Below are positions 43,772-55,294 of a stretch of 64,000 nucleotides of DNA, piece after piece (the first letter of the stretch is position 1; each line of letters begins with the position of its first letter). The position numbers were made by a program, and so were the translations under genes. Origin of the DNA: Echinochloa phyllopogon. Taxonomy: Eukaryota; Streptophyta; Magnoliopsida; Poales; Poaceae. Where the stretch lies: NCBI GenBank assembly GCA_033239725.1, contig BTCW01000001.1:1190501-1254500 (forward strand), read 5' to 3'. The notes beneath the pieces were generated by a model. It ran no database searches. It was given only the letters and a program-made list of their open reading frames with translations, and had not been told where the DNA came from.

Positions 43772-46140
43772 ATGGAGCATGTCGACGATCCCCAGGAAGG
43801 CATCTCAACGGAGCGCGCCTTCGAGGCAGATCCCATACCGTCGCTGTCAGAGACCATCACCCTGCGGTCATTGGTGGTTAGCTTCATCCTTGGTACAGCC
43901 CTCAGCGCCATCGCCATGAAGATCAGCCTGAACTCGGGCTTCCTCCCGCCGCTCACCATCCCGGCCGGTCTCATTGGTTTCTACCTCTCCCGTGCACTGA
44001 TCCGTGTTCTCGATTACTTTAATGTGGCACACCTGCCATTTACCCGCCAGGAGAACACTGTCATCCAAACATGTGTTGCCGCCTGCTCTGCCATTACATT
44101 CAGTGGTAAGCATGGCACGCAAAAATTTTGTTAATATACTCTTATCATGCTGCTATCCTGTTACATGGGTTGTTACATTCTTCGGTCTCTTTTTCAGGTG
44201 GGTTTGGGACGTACATCCTCGCTATGGGCAAGAAAGCAGCTGGAGAGGACACCAGAGACCAGGAGAATATTGCCGAGCCAAGCATTGGCCGGTTGATCAC
44301 CTTCCTCTTCCTCGTCAGTTTCTCTGGCCTCTTCATCCTCATGCCCTTCAGGAAGGTCATGATCATTCGACACCAGTTGACATACCCTAGCGGCATGGCC
44401 ACGGCACAACTTATCAATAGCTTCCATACCCCTCAAGGCGCCAGCAACGCAAGGCACGTATCATCAGCTAGCTGAATGAGTTCAAACGATTAAATGCTTC
44501 TGTTGGATCAAAGAAGTATGAACGCTTACCTATTTATGTGGTCGCACTTGCAGGCAACAAGTGCACATGCTGTTCAGATCGTTGGGGGGAACCGTCTTGT
44601 GGAATTTCTTCCAGTGGTTTTTCACCGCTGCAAGAGGCTGCGGCTTCAGAGCCTTCCCCATGTTTGGCCTTGAGGCATATAAGCGTGGGTATGCAACAAC
44701 TACCGCGGCTATATATCAACCAACTAATGATCCAAATGCCCCTCGCTGATGTATTGAAACTAACAATTGTGCAATTCAATTTCATTGATCAGATTCTACT
44801 TCGACTTCTGCATGACCAATGTCGCCATCGGCATGCTATGCCCATACGTGATCACTGTCTCCTTGTTCATCGGGAGTGTTATCTCGTGGGGGATCGTCTC
44901 GCCGTACCTTGCGACGACGGAGGGTATGTGGTACTCTACCGACGTTAGCTCCACATCCATTGGCAGCATCAAGGGCTATAAGGTTTTCATCGGAGTGTCC
45001 ATGATACTTGCCGATGGCCTCTTCAACTTCCTGTCCATCATGTTCTGCACATTGCATGCCATGTACAAGAGGCGCAGGCAGCCAATGCAAGGACAACTAG
45101 GTAGCGATGAAAGTGATGATTACAGTGAGACGCAGCTGCCGTTCCACTGCCTCAATGCTGCTGAGCAGAAGAAGACGATGCAGAGCTTCGACGACCGCCG
45201 CAGGGCGCAGGTGTTTGTCCGGGACCATATACCTAACTCAGTCAGCATCCTCTGCTACATCCTCCTGTCGGTGGTGTCCATCTGCGCCATCCCCTACCTC
45301 TACCCTCAGATCAAGGCCCACCATGTCGCTCTCATCTACCTGGCTGCTCCGGTCTTCGCCTTCTGCGACGCCTATGGCTTCGGCGTGACCGACATGAACC
45401 TGTCGAGCACCTATGGCAAGCTGGCTATGCTCCTCATCGGCTCACTTGTGGGCCATAAGGACGGCGGTGTGATCGCCGGCCTCGTCTCCTGCGGCATCGT
45501 GATGGGGACCATGTCCAACAGCAACAACCTGATGCAGGAGCTCAAGACAGGGTACCTAACCCTGACCTCGCCGCGCGCCGTGTTCATCAGCCAGGCCATC
45601 GGCACGGCGCTCGGCTGCATCATCAACCCGCTCATGTTCTGGGTCTTCTACAAGGTGCAGAGTGGCGATGACGACCTCTTCGACGTGCCCTACGCCCGGG
45701 TGTACCGCGGCATCGCCATGCTGAGCGCCTGCCAGGAAGGGCTGCCCTTGCAGAAGCTGTGGCTCTGCAAGCTCTTCTTCGTGCTGGCGCTGGTGCTGAG
45801 CATGTTCCGGGACGTGGCCACGCGGATGCAGTGGCGCGTCGCCGGGTACCTGCCGAGCACCATCTGCCTCGCCATCGCCTTCGTGGTGCCGGCGCGCATG
45901 CCCATCGACATGTTCATGGGGAGCCTGGTGATGTACCTGTGGAGGAGGTCCGACTCCGGCAAGGCGCGGACGTTCTCGGCGGTGGTGGCGTCGGGGATGA
46001 TCTGTGGCGACGGGCTCGGGGTGCTGCTGTCGTCGGTGGTGGCGCTGACGAACGTGAGGGCGCCAATGTGCATCACGTTCTTGTCTAGCATCGAGAATGT
46101 GAAATTAGACGCCTTCCTGGCTACACTGCCAACGACATAG
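43772..46140 (+). CDS. Yellow Stripe-Like transporter B (OPT family), 4 exons, 690 aa
   Basis: Same family and predicted role as YSL A: proton-coupled uptake of metal-chelate complexes across a membrane. Exons: 43772-44105, 44198-44453, 44554-44688, 44793-46140, giving 691 codons. The second intron starts GC (AG/GCACGT) rather than GT; only this boundary keeps QQVHMLFRSL in frame. Two introns of YSL A (after MAK and GYK) are absent. Landmarks: STERAFEADP, FTRQENTVIQTC, GGFGTYILAMG, INSFHTPQGA, FYFDFCMTNVAIGMLCP, SFDDRRRAQVFVRDHIP, QELKTGYLTLTSPRAVF. An acidic stretch GSDESDDYSE lies in the cytoplasmic loop. The leader contains the 64-bp palindrome. The start is the first ATG after the TATA box in frame. 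A broken copy of its 3' end lies at 58976-59771. Confidence 0.93.
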
Positions 46141-47049
46141 CTTCTTCTTCTCCTCCTAGGGGGATCATGTACGTGTGTAAATTTTCCATAGGGGGACCAT
46201 ATGGGTTAGTTGTTGTGTTGTATCCACTTGTAATCGGGTTTCAGTCTGAATTTACAAGCGAATACAATTCTCATCTGCAGTTCGATCTGCACACATGTTT
46301 GGTTTCAGCATTACTGCCTGTTTGCTGATAAGATCAGAATCACAAAACCGCCTTTGATTGATTGCAAGTTACAAATTGTTGTCGGATACTGAAATGAGAA
46401 GGCAGAGCACCGGCCATCATGTTCCCCAAAAGATAATTGTTGTTGAATTACTGTTGAGTTGCTGCGTGCTGCTGCTGCCGTAAAAGTTATATTTTTCATG
46501 TTTTTGGAGTTACCGTGGTTTGTAAGATTGCATAGTGTTTAAAACTGTAAGGTATTTGAATGTAAGCTTACATAGTAGTAGCATATTCATGGCTAGGACA
46601 TATATAGAAAGCTAGCTGGCCATGCCTCTCGAAATAGTAAATCGGAAAGAAATAGTAAGCTTGAAATTATACGTCAGATACCACTTGATGAACCTGCGAA
46701 GTAAGTAAATCCTTGACCCTGAAACTGAATCTATCTGTAAACATGATATATTAATTCCTCGATCGAGATTCCAATATTCCACCAGCATACAGTAACTCTG
46801 TTGTACAAGGATCAATCGAGCACCTTCATTCTACAACACAATTAACTTAGCAAAATGAAGAAGAAACAAAGTATACATATATGCTGTCTGTGTAATTAAC
46901 CCTACAGGTACATACAAGTACACAATATCAAGTCTAACGAATCAATTAATTAAACATGCTCTACAAATCAAAACTAAACGAGATGAGATGAGAGGTGACG
47001 ACATGATTATCGAGCAGTAAGTAATTAATTGGCTAGAGTATCTAGCTAG
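46141..47049. other. Spacer between convergent YSL B and YSL C
   Basis: 46141 to about 46510 is the YSL B 3' region and is duplicated at 59424-59771. The rest, AT-rich, includes the YSL C 3' UTR. No gene seen. Confidence 0.5.
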
Positions 47050-49331
47050 CTATGTTGCTCCTGGGTTCTTGAGCGTGTAGAGGAACTCCTCGACCTGGTA
47101 GTTTGTCTCCGCGGAGAAGACCCTGAGGCACATGGGCGGGTTGATGTTGAGCAGCGACAGTATCGACGACGGCAGCGACCAAATCCCGTCGCCGCAGATG
47201 AGCCCCGACGCCACCGCCGGCGCGAACATGTGCGCCCTCACCCTGTCGGACTTGCTCCACAGGTAGAGCACCACGCTCCCCACGCACATGTCAATGGTGA
47301 AGAAGGACCCCAGGAAGAAGGGCACCGCCATGCCCAGCGCGCTCGGGATGTAGTCCTGCAGCCACCACCCGCGCGCCTTGGCCACCTCCTTGAGCGCGCA
47401 GATGGCGATCGCGAGGAGGAAGAAGGCGAGGCAGAACCTCAGGCAGTACTTGGGCAGCTGGTTCCAGCCATTGACGCCCAACAGCGCGATGCCTCTATAG
47501 ATCTTGGCGTACGGCGCCGGGTACCCTTCCTCCTGCCCGACGTCGTACGCCTTGTAGAAGATCCAGAACACGACGGGGCTGATGATGCAGCCGAGCCCCG
47601 TGCCCATGACCTGGCTCACGAACATGGAGCGCGGGGAGGTCAGGGTCAGGTACCCCGTCTTGAAGTCCTGGATGAGGTCGGAGGCGGTGGAGACGATGCC
47701 CATCATGAGCCCGCACGCGGCGAGGCCGGCGACGACGCCGCCGTCCTGGGACCCGATGCTGGCGCCGAAGATGAAGATGGCCAGCTTGCCGTAGCTGCTG
47801 GAGAGGGACCAGTCGGTGAGCCCCGTGCCATAGGCGTTGCAGAAGGCGAACACGGGAGCCACCACGTACGCCCACACCACGTGCTTCGGCTTCAGCTGCC
47901 GGAAGATGTGCGGGATCGCCACCACCGAGATCGCCGCCAGCAGCACGTACGCGCCGGCGGCGATCGACGTCGGGATCTGGTCCTTGAGGAACACCTATAT
48001 TTGTATAGATATATATTTGTCATCGATCAGTGTATATATTTACATATATAGCAAATATATGTATATATATATATCATCGTCGGCGACGAGACGAGACCTG
48101 CGTGCGGCGGCGGTCGTCGAAGCTGAGCGCCTGGCGCTCGCTGATGTCGACGCCGGCGAAGGGCTTGGCGGCGGCCTCGGCGGGCTTGGTGCGCTTGAGG
48201 TACATGTCGTAGGAGGTGCGGACGAGGATGGTGACGAAGTTGAAGAGCCCGTCGCCGATGATCATGGCGATGGAGATGAAGATCTGGTAGCCGTTGAGGC
48301 CATGGAGGCTGCTCCTGGGCAGCTGGGCGTCGTACCAGAGGCCCCTCTTGCTCTCGATGTACGGCCACATGAGCCCCCACGACACCACCGACCCGAGCAG
48401 CAGCGAGAAGTTGATGATGTAGGGGCAGATCATGCCGACGCCGACGTAGGTGGCGGAGAAGTCGAAGAAGAATCGCCGGCGGTAGGCCTCCATGCCGAAG
48501 GTCGGGAAGGAGCTGAACCCGCACCCGGGCCCCGCGGAGTAGAACCACTGGAAGAGCGACCAGAGGAAGCTGCCGGCGAAGGACTTGAAGAGGATGCTGA
48601 CCTGCGTGTAGTAAACATTTTATATTCTCTTTCTTAATTAATTAATGCAAAGATACGCGGCTCTCCTACGGTGTTCTCGAAAATAAAAAAAAATGCTGAC
48701 CGACCTGCTGCTTGGCCTGGATGGCGCCCTGCGGCGTGTGGAAGCTGTTGATGAGGTGCGCGGTGGCCGAGCCGCTGGGGTAGGTGAGCTTGTAGCTGAT
48801 GATCATGATCTTGCGGAGGGGAACAATGGAGAAGAGCCCGACGAAGCTGACGAGGAAGAGGAAGGCGATGATGCGCCCCAGCGAGGGCTCCTCGACGTTG
48901 ATGCTGGTCTTGGCCTCGTCGAAGCCCTGGGCGATGTTGCGGCTCATGCCGAGGATGTAGGTGCCGAAGCCGCCGGAGAAGGCGATGCTGGAGCAGGAGA
49001 TGACGCAGGTCTGCACGACGGTGTTCTCCTGCCGGGTGAAGGGCTTGGGGAACACGCCGCACCGCTCCAGCGCGCTGGTCCAGGTCTTCATGAGGAAGAA
49101 GGCCAGGAGCCCCGCCGACATGTTGAGGGAGGGCACGATGCCCGAGGTGAGGTTCAGCTTCATCACGATGAAGCTCAGGAACAGGCCCAGGAACGTGCTC
49201 ACCACCATGGACCGCACCGTGATCTGCTCCGACCACGCCGGGAGCTTCTCCCGCTCGAAGGCCTTCTCCGTCGACAGAGCCTCGCGCACCGCCGCCTCCG
49301 TCGACGACGACGACGAACCCTCCGTCCCCAT
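47050..49331 (-). CDS. Yellow Stripe-Like transporter C (OPT family), 3 exons, 691 aa
   Basis: Third metal-chelate transporter of the cluster. Exons: 49331-48705, 48601-48098, 47994-47050, 692 codons, GT-AG. The two 5' introns of YSL A are absent and there is a private intron within RRTQ/VFLKDQ that the other two lack; it is AT-rich (TATATA runs at 48060-48075). Landmarks: STEKAFEREKLPAWSEQITV, FTRQENTVVQTC, GGFGTYILGMS, INSFHTPQGA, FFFDFSATYVGVGMICP, SFDDRRRTQ, QDFKTGYLTLTSPRSMF. The coding sequence is much more GC-rich than YSL A. Long antisense frames across it are shadows. Which rice YSL it matches cannot be decided by eye. Confidence 0.94.
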
Positions 49332-49959
49332 CGATCGCGGTCGGTCGGTTCGCCGGCGATCTCTCTATATGTATATATCTACCTACCTACAATGACGAAT
49401 TGAATTGGCGATCGATGATTTTGCCGAATTGGAATTGGATGATGACACCGGCCGGCCGGACCGGGACGATGATCGAGGAAAGCGGAGGAGGAGAGAAAGG
49501 AATGCATGCAAAGGGACGAGATTGGACGATTGGCAGTGGAGTTAATTAGTGGCTGTGAGGAACTGTCTGTCTCTGTGTGTGTGTGCGCGCTCCCTCTCTG
49601 ATTTCTTTCCTCTGATGATAATGAAGAAAGAAATCAGTAAGTGAAAGTGCGTGAGATCGTTGCAACAAAGGAACAGTGCTGATTATTCTGGAACTCTTCT
49701 TCTCATCACTCCGTGTGGTTTTTTTTTCCTTATAAATTTTATTTTAGTGATAATGACGAAGAGTTTCTTGTGGTCATTTTCCACGGAGAGTAAGTGGATG
49801 GTTGTCATGCAATCTCGTGCACTGCATGTCTGCATGCCTATAGTTCAGTGGTGAGGTTGCTAATTTTGGTAGGGGTCATGGCTACGTGCCGGATTGGTAG
49901 CAGCGACACAAGTTTGCAAGCACAGAGTACAGAAGGACTTCAGAAAAGTTGATCGGAAA
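49332..49959. other. YSL C promoter region
   Basis: Contains a GT-rich microsatellite (49575-49588) and no gene. A TATA box could not be chosen with confidence. Confidence 0.4.
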
Positions 49960-50033
49960 AGTTTCGTGGTGTAGTTGGTTATCACGTCAGTCTAACACAC
50001 TGAAGGTCTCCGGTTTGAGCCCGGGCGAAGCCA
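49960..50033 (+). tRNA. tRNA-Val (anticodon AAC), possibly degenerate
   Basis: The sequence matches plant tRNA-Val from GTTTCGTGGTGTAGTTGG through the anticodon loop CTAACAC (AAC at 49994-49996) to CGAAGCCA. A T run follows at once (Pol III stop). Two changes stand out: A instead of G at position 1, leaving an A-C mismatch in the acceptor stem, and TTTGA instead of TTCGA in the T loop, altering the invariant C56. It may therefore be a pseudogene. Confidence 0.85.
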
Positions 50034-51223
50034 ATTTTTGTAGTTTTTATCCTTCTGTGTTTTGTCAACCATTATGTCAGAATTGCCGTCTTGTTTTTAT
50101 TTTTAAAATTTGCCATTTTGGTGAGACACAACACAAATGCCTTTTCGCGAATGCAAGCAGCTTCACGTAATGACAAGTGCAAACCAGCATTCACTCACAG
50201 AGTCGGACCAATGATGCATTGTCGAAGAGCCGATGCCTTCGCAGTTGACACACTTTGATTCTTCAGTTTCGCCTGCGCCCAAGTACTACAGTAACAATGC
50301 CTTCCACTGCAAAACCTGCATGCCTCTTGAAAATCGGCGATTTTTGTTCAGTATTCTGGACTGGGGGAAGCTATTACAGTTTTTTTTAACAAAAAAGAGA
50401 GAATAGAATCAGCACGGTTTATCAGACGTTGAAGACGGTTTATCAAACATTCCAAACACTACTCACGGTTTGAGCATATCCATCTTCCTGGGCCTTCACC
50501 TAATCCTTCCCATATGAGACGTTTAAGAATGTGAGTAGTGTTTGGAAGACAACCCTCCTTTGTAAAATTTATTCACTGTGATGCAATGTTCATTTTATGG
50601 AAAAAAAATGCCTGACCATCCACAATACTGAATATCACCGAACTATGACATATTGGTTTCATGGGTTGCTTCAGGTTAACAACAATCCTCCAGTAATATG
50701 GCAGCGCCGATAAGAGGGTGCACTGCATGTACAAACACACTGGTGTGGTTTTCCTTTTTTGCTGCTTTTTTACCCTGAAGTATTTCTTCTGTTTTTTCAA
50801 GCTATTCCCCTTTATTCAGGTTCCTGAAGTCTGGTGTTCCGAAGGCTGGTAGAAAGACGAGATTAGCTTAGTTCTGAAGCTTGCTTTCATTCTGACTATA
50901 TTTTACCTAAATGTTTTCAAGATCTTTTGGTTGATATTACCTTTAGTTAACGCTGTCAATCGTTTCTTAGGCAAGCATTATCTGATTATTAGAAATGACT
51001 TGCTTTTCTAGGATTCAACAAGACTTACCTATCCTAATCGATATTTGTTGTTTTACTTTATCTTGTAATTAACTCTCGACAAGGCAACCAGGCACCTTGG
51101 GGAACTGCTGTGCTTGGTTGTCTTCTTTGTTAAGTGGCATACTACTTAGATTGACCAAGGTATCTTTAGTCTGTACTTACTTCCTTTAGTCTGTACTTAT
51201 AGACTTGTCTAACACATACTACC
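50034..51223. other. Intergenic, no gene seen
   Basis: AT-rich, with short frames only and no recognisable repeat. Confidence 0.4.
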
Positions 51224-51917
51224 TGTTGGGGGTCGAATTTCAGAAAGGCCTTACCTCCGACAATGTCACGGCATCGGCAAACATAAAGGTTCAGTATGAT
51301 GGAGATGTCGGAATTACGATCGAAGGTAATCACGAGATTCAGCGTGTAAAGGAGAAGCAGAGGTGACCTTCGACCTCAGGTTCGCCAAAGTGTAGTTCAG
51401 TAAGCTTGCGACGAAGGTAAAGCCATTCTAAAGCGTAAAGGCGAAACCATGGTCAGATGGTGAAGCAAAGAGAAAGAAGGAGAGCGAAGGTCCGGAGGAA
51501 CTTATTGAAGACCCTTCGATTCGCCTGGCACCTTCGATCGGTGTTTTTAAGGGTATGGACGTGTACACTTAGAGCTTTAGTCAAATCAGAGAATGTAAAG
51601 TAAGTTTTAACCTTTGAGATCACAGCTTGTATCCTGTAGTAGTAGTCAAATGACGCATGTCATGTATGTAAAATACCTTCTCTACCCTTGAGGTAAGGCG
51701 GTTAGTCAACCCTTGTATTTGAATGATGGTGGGCCTCGAGATGAGGGCAAATATGTATTTTGTAGGACTTGTAACCCCCTATAAAAGGAGGTCCTAGCGC
51801 TCCTTTTTAGGGGGGCGACTTTTAGAATTCCTCAATGTGAAGTGGATTTCTTGGTGTCCATCCATGTTAGTACATTACTGTTGGTTTCTGGTTTAAAGGC
51901 GAAACCGATACCAACAC
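51224..51917 (+). mobile_element. Solo LTR with perfect 5-bp target duplication
   Basis: 694 bp from TGTTGGGGGTCG to CGATACCAACA, flanked by CTACC at 51219-51223 and 51918-51922. It has an internal TATA (CCCCTATAAAAGGAG, about 51777). Recurrent GAAGGT/CCTTCG words are typical of some gypsy-type LTRs. The strand is taken from the TATA direction. Confidence 0.93.
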
Positions 51918-52133
51918 TACCTCCGTTCCAAATTACTATTCGTTGTTGACTTTTTTCCATGATCTTTGACCATTCATCTTATTCAAAAATTTTCTCCAAA
52001 TATACAAACCAATAAGTTATACTTGAAGTATATACGATGATAAATCAAGTCACGTACAAAATAAATGATACTTATGAAATTTTTTGAATAAGACGAATGG
52101 TCAAACGTTAAACGAAAAAGTCAACAACGTTAT
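51918..52133. mobile_element. Stowaway-like MITE, interrupted at its left end by the solo LTR
   Basis: CTACCTCCGTTCCAAATTAC starts the element, and an internal inverted repeat pairs GTTGTTGACTTTTTT...GACCATTC with GAATGGTC...AAAAAGTCAACAAC. The right end is decayed. The LTR target site CTACC lies in its left terminus. A related remnant in reverse orientation lies at about 56840-56930. Confidence 0.7.
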
Positions 52134-52351
52134 CAGCGGTGTGTCATCGGTCTATTTATTTCTTAACTAAGTGTTTTAGAAGAAGTGGTTATCAATGCAC
52201 GAACTTCCCCTTGTTTTTTTTTATTTGCTACTAAATAAATTGAGTGTCGACAGAAGACATTGCTCTTCTACTTCCCTGTGGTGTCCTTTTGTTATTAAAA
52301 AGGGCAACCTTTTATATTTTTCAGCTGTAGTGCACCAGTGGTTGATGCTAC

Positions 52352-52664
52352 GCAAGTTATATGTGCACCCCTGTACATTTGGTGTGATGCTATGACCTGG
52401 TGTTGTGAAACTCTTTCCACAAATCCATCCTGATATTTGCTCTAAAAGCATATATCCACTAATTGTGCCCGTCAATAACTGTGGCAATGTCCCAAATTAC
52501 AGGTGATTTCTCCGTCCCAACAAAAGCTTTCCTAGAAACCACCTCGGCAGGAGTATGTCCAATGACATTGCTGTTTATATCAACATGCAGAACAGAACAA
52601 CTGGAAATGCTATACAGCACACACAAACTCATTAATTTAACATTAACCGACCACGAAATGGATT
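52352..52664. repeat. Copy 1 of a split segmental duplication
   Basis: 52352-52469 matches 53844-53959 (GCAAGTTATATGTGCACCCC ... AATTGTGC) and 52510-52664 matches 54945-55082 (ATGTCCAATGACATTGCTGT ...). In copy 1 the two parts are about 40 bp apart; in copy 2 they are about 985 bp apart. No protein recognised. Confidence 0.85.
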
Positions 52665-52921
52665 AACTAGAGTAATATTGCTGCTGGCTTTCATCAACCA
52701 CGTACTTAATAGAATTTTGCCGGTTGCATATTTGTTGGTGCATATATGCAAGTTGTTTATTACTTTAATCTTGTTGCCATTTCACTACTGGGACAGCAGC
52801 CCTATTTCTCCAACCAGAACAGTAACGTATCCTATTAGTGAAAGATAAGCAATAGGCTTATGAATGTGAGAGTTGTCAATACATTCTTTCATATGTTGCT
52901 GGGAATTATATTATTAGCAGT

Positions 52922-53557
52922 CATGGTTTGTAAGGCGTCGCCTAGGCGATGAGGCGCTCATAGAGGGCAAGGCGTCCCCGACGCCTAGCCAAAAGAGGGA
53001 AGGACAGAAGTAGAGGGGCCAGGGGGCACGCTCTCTTTCCTCCTTCCCCATCCTTGCTGACTCGGGTGCCATGGCTAGAGCAGCTCCGCCCACCTATTCT
53101 GGAGCAATTGCTGGCGTAAATCTGCCCCTGCTCAGCTCCGGTGGTGGCAGTATGGAAGGCAGCAGCGGCGGGGATCTGTTTGGGTAGGTTGGAGAGTCTG
53201 ATTCATGGCTGGTGGAGGAGCTTGGGGGCGATGTGCTCGTCCCCTGCTGCTGCGGGATGGTGGTGTCTGGGACGGAAGAGGCGGCGCAGAGGGGAAGGAG
53301 CCGGATGGTAGGTAGGGTACATGAGGTGGGAGAGAAGGGTTTCTTATGTGCTGTTGGCTTAGTTGGGCTTTAGTAGGATAGTGGGCTCATTCGTTGTTGT
53401 GGTTATGGCCCATTGACAGGTTTATTTTTCCCTTCTTCTCGAATTTCTCTATGAGTATGGTGTCTGCCTTGCCCGCCATACCGCCTCGCCTTAAGCGCCT
53501 AGGCGATAAGAGGGGTGGTGGGTCGCCACAGCTCGCCTTAACGCTTTAAGAACCATG
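52922..53557. mobile_element. hAT-like non-autonomous transposon with 8-bp target duplication
   Basis: Terminal inverted repeats CATGGTTTGTAAGGCG (left) and CTTTAAGAACCATG (right), flanked by TTAGCAGT at 52914-52921 and 53558-53565. Next to each end is a GCCTAGGCG palindromic word. The 8-bp duplication and short ends fit hAT. The interior (53000-53330) is GC-rich and could be captured host sequence; no protein recognised. Confidence 0.85.
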
Positions 53558-53843
53558 TTAGCAGTTGGAAGTGAAGTATACTAGTGTCTGTTTTTGGCAA
53601 TTTTCTCCTAAGTAAATACCAAGCACCCTCTGCATGCTAGTCTCCTGCTAACAGAAGCATGTTTAATTTCAACATTTGTCACAGTTTTTATATGTATGTA
53701 ATTGCAGGAAAAGGCTGGAAGTGAGCTCTGTTATTTTGCCTGACTGAGTCAATCCGTTGGTTCCACAAGATTGGAGTGGTGTTTGTCATATGTCGTGTTT
53801 GTCAATAAAATTGGAGTGGTTCCACAAGATTGGAGTGGTGTTT

Positions 53844-55082
53844 GCAAGTTATATGTGCACCCCCGTACATTTGATGTGATGCTATGACCTGGTGTTGTGA
53901 AACTCTTTCCAGAAATCCATCCTGATATTTGCTCTAAAAGCATATCCACTAATTGTGCACGTATTCTGATATCAATTAAATGATTTCATGTGACTTATGT
54001 CTAATCTTTCTTTCTATTCATAATTCATGATGATGCCCCGTAGCATCAAGAACAATTTAAATGAAATGCCACTTGCTAGCATATTAGGTTGTGGGGCTAT
54101 GTTGTATATCGTGTACGTATATGCTATAAAGTGTGCGTTTTTAGAAAAAAAAAGTTGATGTACCCCTTAGGATGGCCCCATGTCTCAAGCTCATCTCCCA
54201 TATTTCTTTTAGAAAAAAAATTAATAACAATAATGTTTTAGAGAATTATAAATGTTATCAATTTATCTATACCTACAAGGATCCAACACTTTTAAAAATA
54301 CTTTTCACCTAAAAAATTCACATGTCTCTCGCAACGGACCCACCTTTCTTTCGAGGGAAAGAAGACAGTTGAGAACAAAGAAAAAAATTAAAGGAACCAC
54401 TTCTATAGCACATCGTGCCCCCCACGGCCCGGGTCCTGGATCCGTCCCTGTTTTCGGCTATAGAATCACTTTTCTCGGAGAATCAGATCTCATAAATAAA
54501 TCAGAATAAGATGTAGCTCTATCAAATATGCCTTGGGGCAGTTTATCAAATCCTAGCTTACATTTCTCGGAGAATCAGATCTCATAAACAAATCAGATTC
54601 AGATGTAGCTCTATCAAATATGCTGGGCAGTTTATCAAATCCTAGCTTATATTTCTATAATACATCGTGCCGCGCCGACATTGTCAATGTCATTCGCTCG
54701 AACGAGATGAAGGATGAGGACCTGGACATGTTCGCTGGGCGTACTAGAGCAGTAGGGCGCATAAGGTTTGGAAACTCGATCTCAAGGAAAACATCAGACC
54801 TGATTTATGTCTTTACAACATGTCAACATACCTCTTAAGGAAAACATCAGACCTTCAGATTATGTATCCTTACAACATATCACCATACGTCGGTAACTGT
54901 GGCAAGGAAATGCACTACTATCTCCGTCCCAAATTACATCCCAACAAAAGCTTTTCTAGATACAACCTAGACAGGAGTATGTCCAATGACATTGCTGTTT
55001 ATATCAACATGCAGAACAGAACAACTGGAAATGCTATACAGCACACACAAACTCATTAATTTAACATTAACCGACCACGAAA
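53844..55082. repeat. Copy 2 of the split segmental duplication
   Basis: Partner of 52352-52664. Its two parts (53844-53959, 54945-55082) are separated by unrelated AT-rich sequence. That sequence has its own local duplication: TTTCTCGGAGAATCAGATCTC occurs at about 54470 and 54563. Copy 2 directly adjoins the 3' end of the minus-strand gene at 55295-55713, so it may be the source copy. Confidence 0.8.
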
Positions 55083-55294
55083 CTTTTATGTTTCAGCACA
55101 AGTTATCACACTGACTGAATGCATATATAGCATTCAATAAAGAGCCACAACGCAGGACACAATCTTTGCACAACTTGATAAAATAAGTGGCGAAACAAGT
55201 CTTGCCACGCCACACCATACATAGTGGCTAAAACGTTTGCCAGCATAACTAAACAGGGTTAGCTTAAATAACATTTATTTTCTGCTGACATCCA

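Noticed and set aside
47230..48637. Plus-strand frames of 266 and 273 codons over YSL C
   Set aside because: Antisense shadows of the GC-rich YSL C exons.
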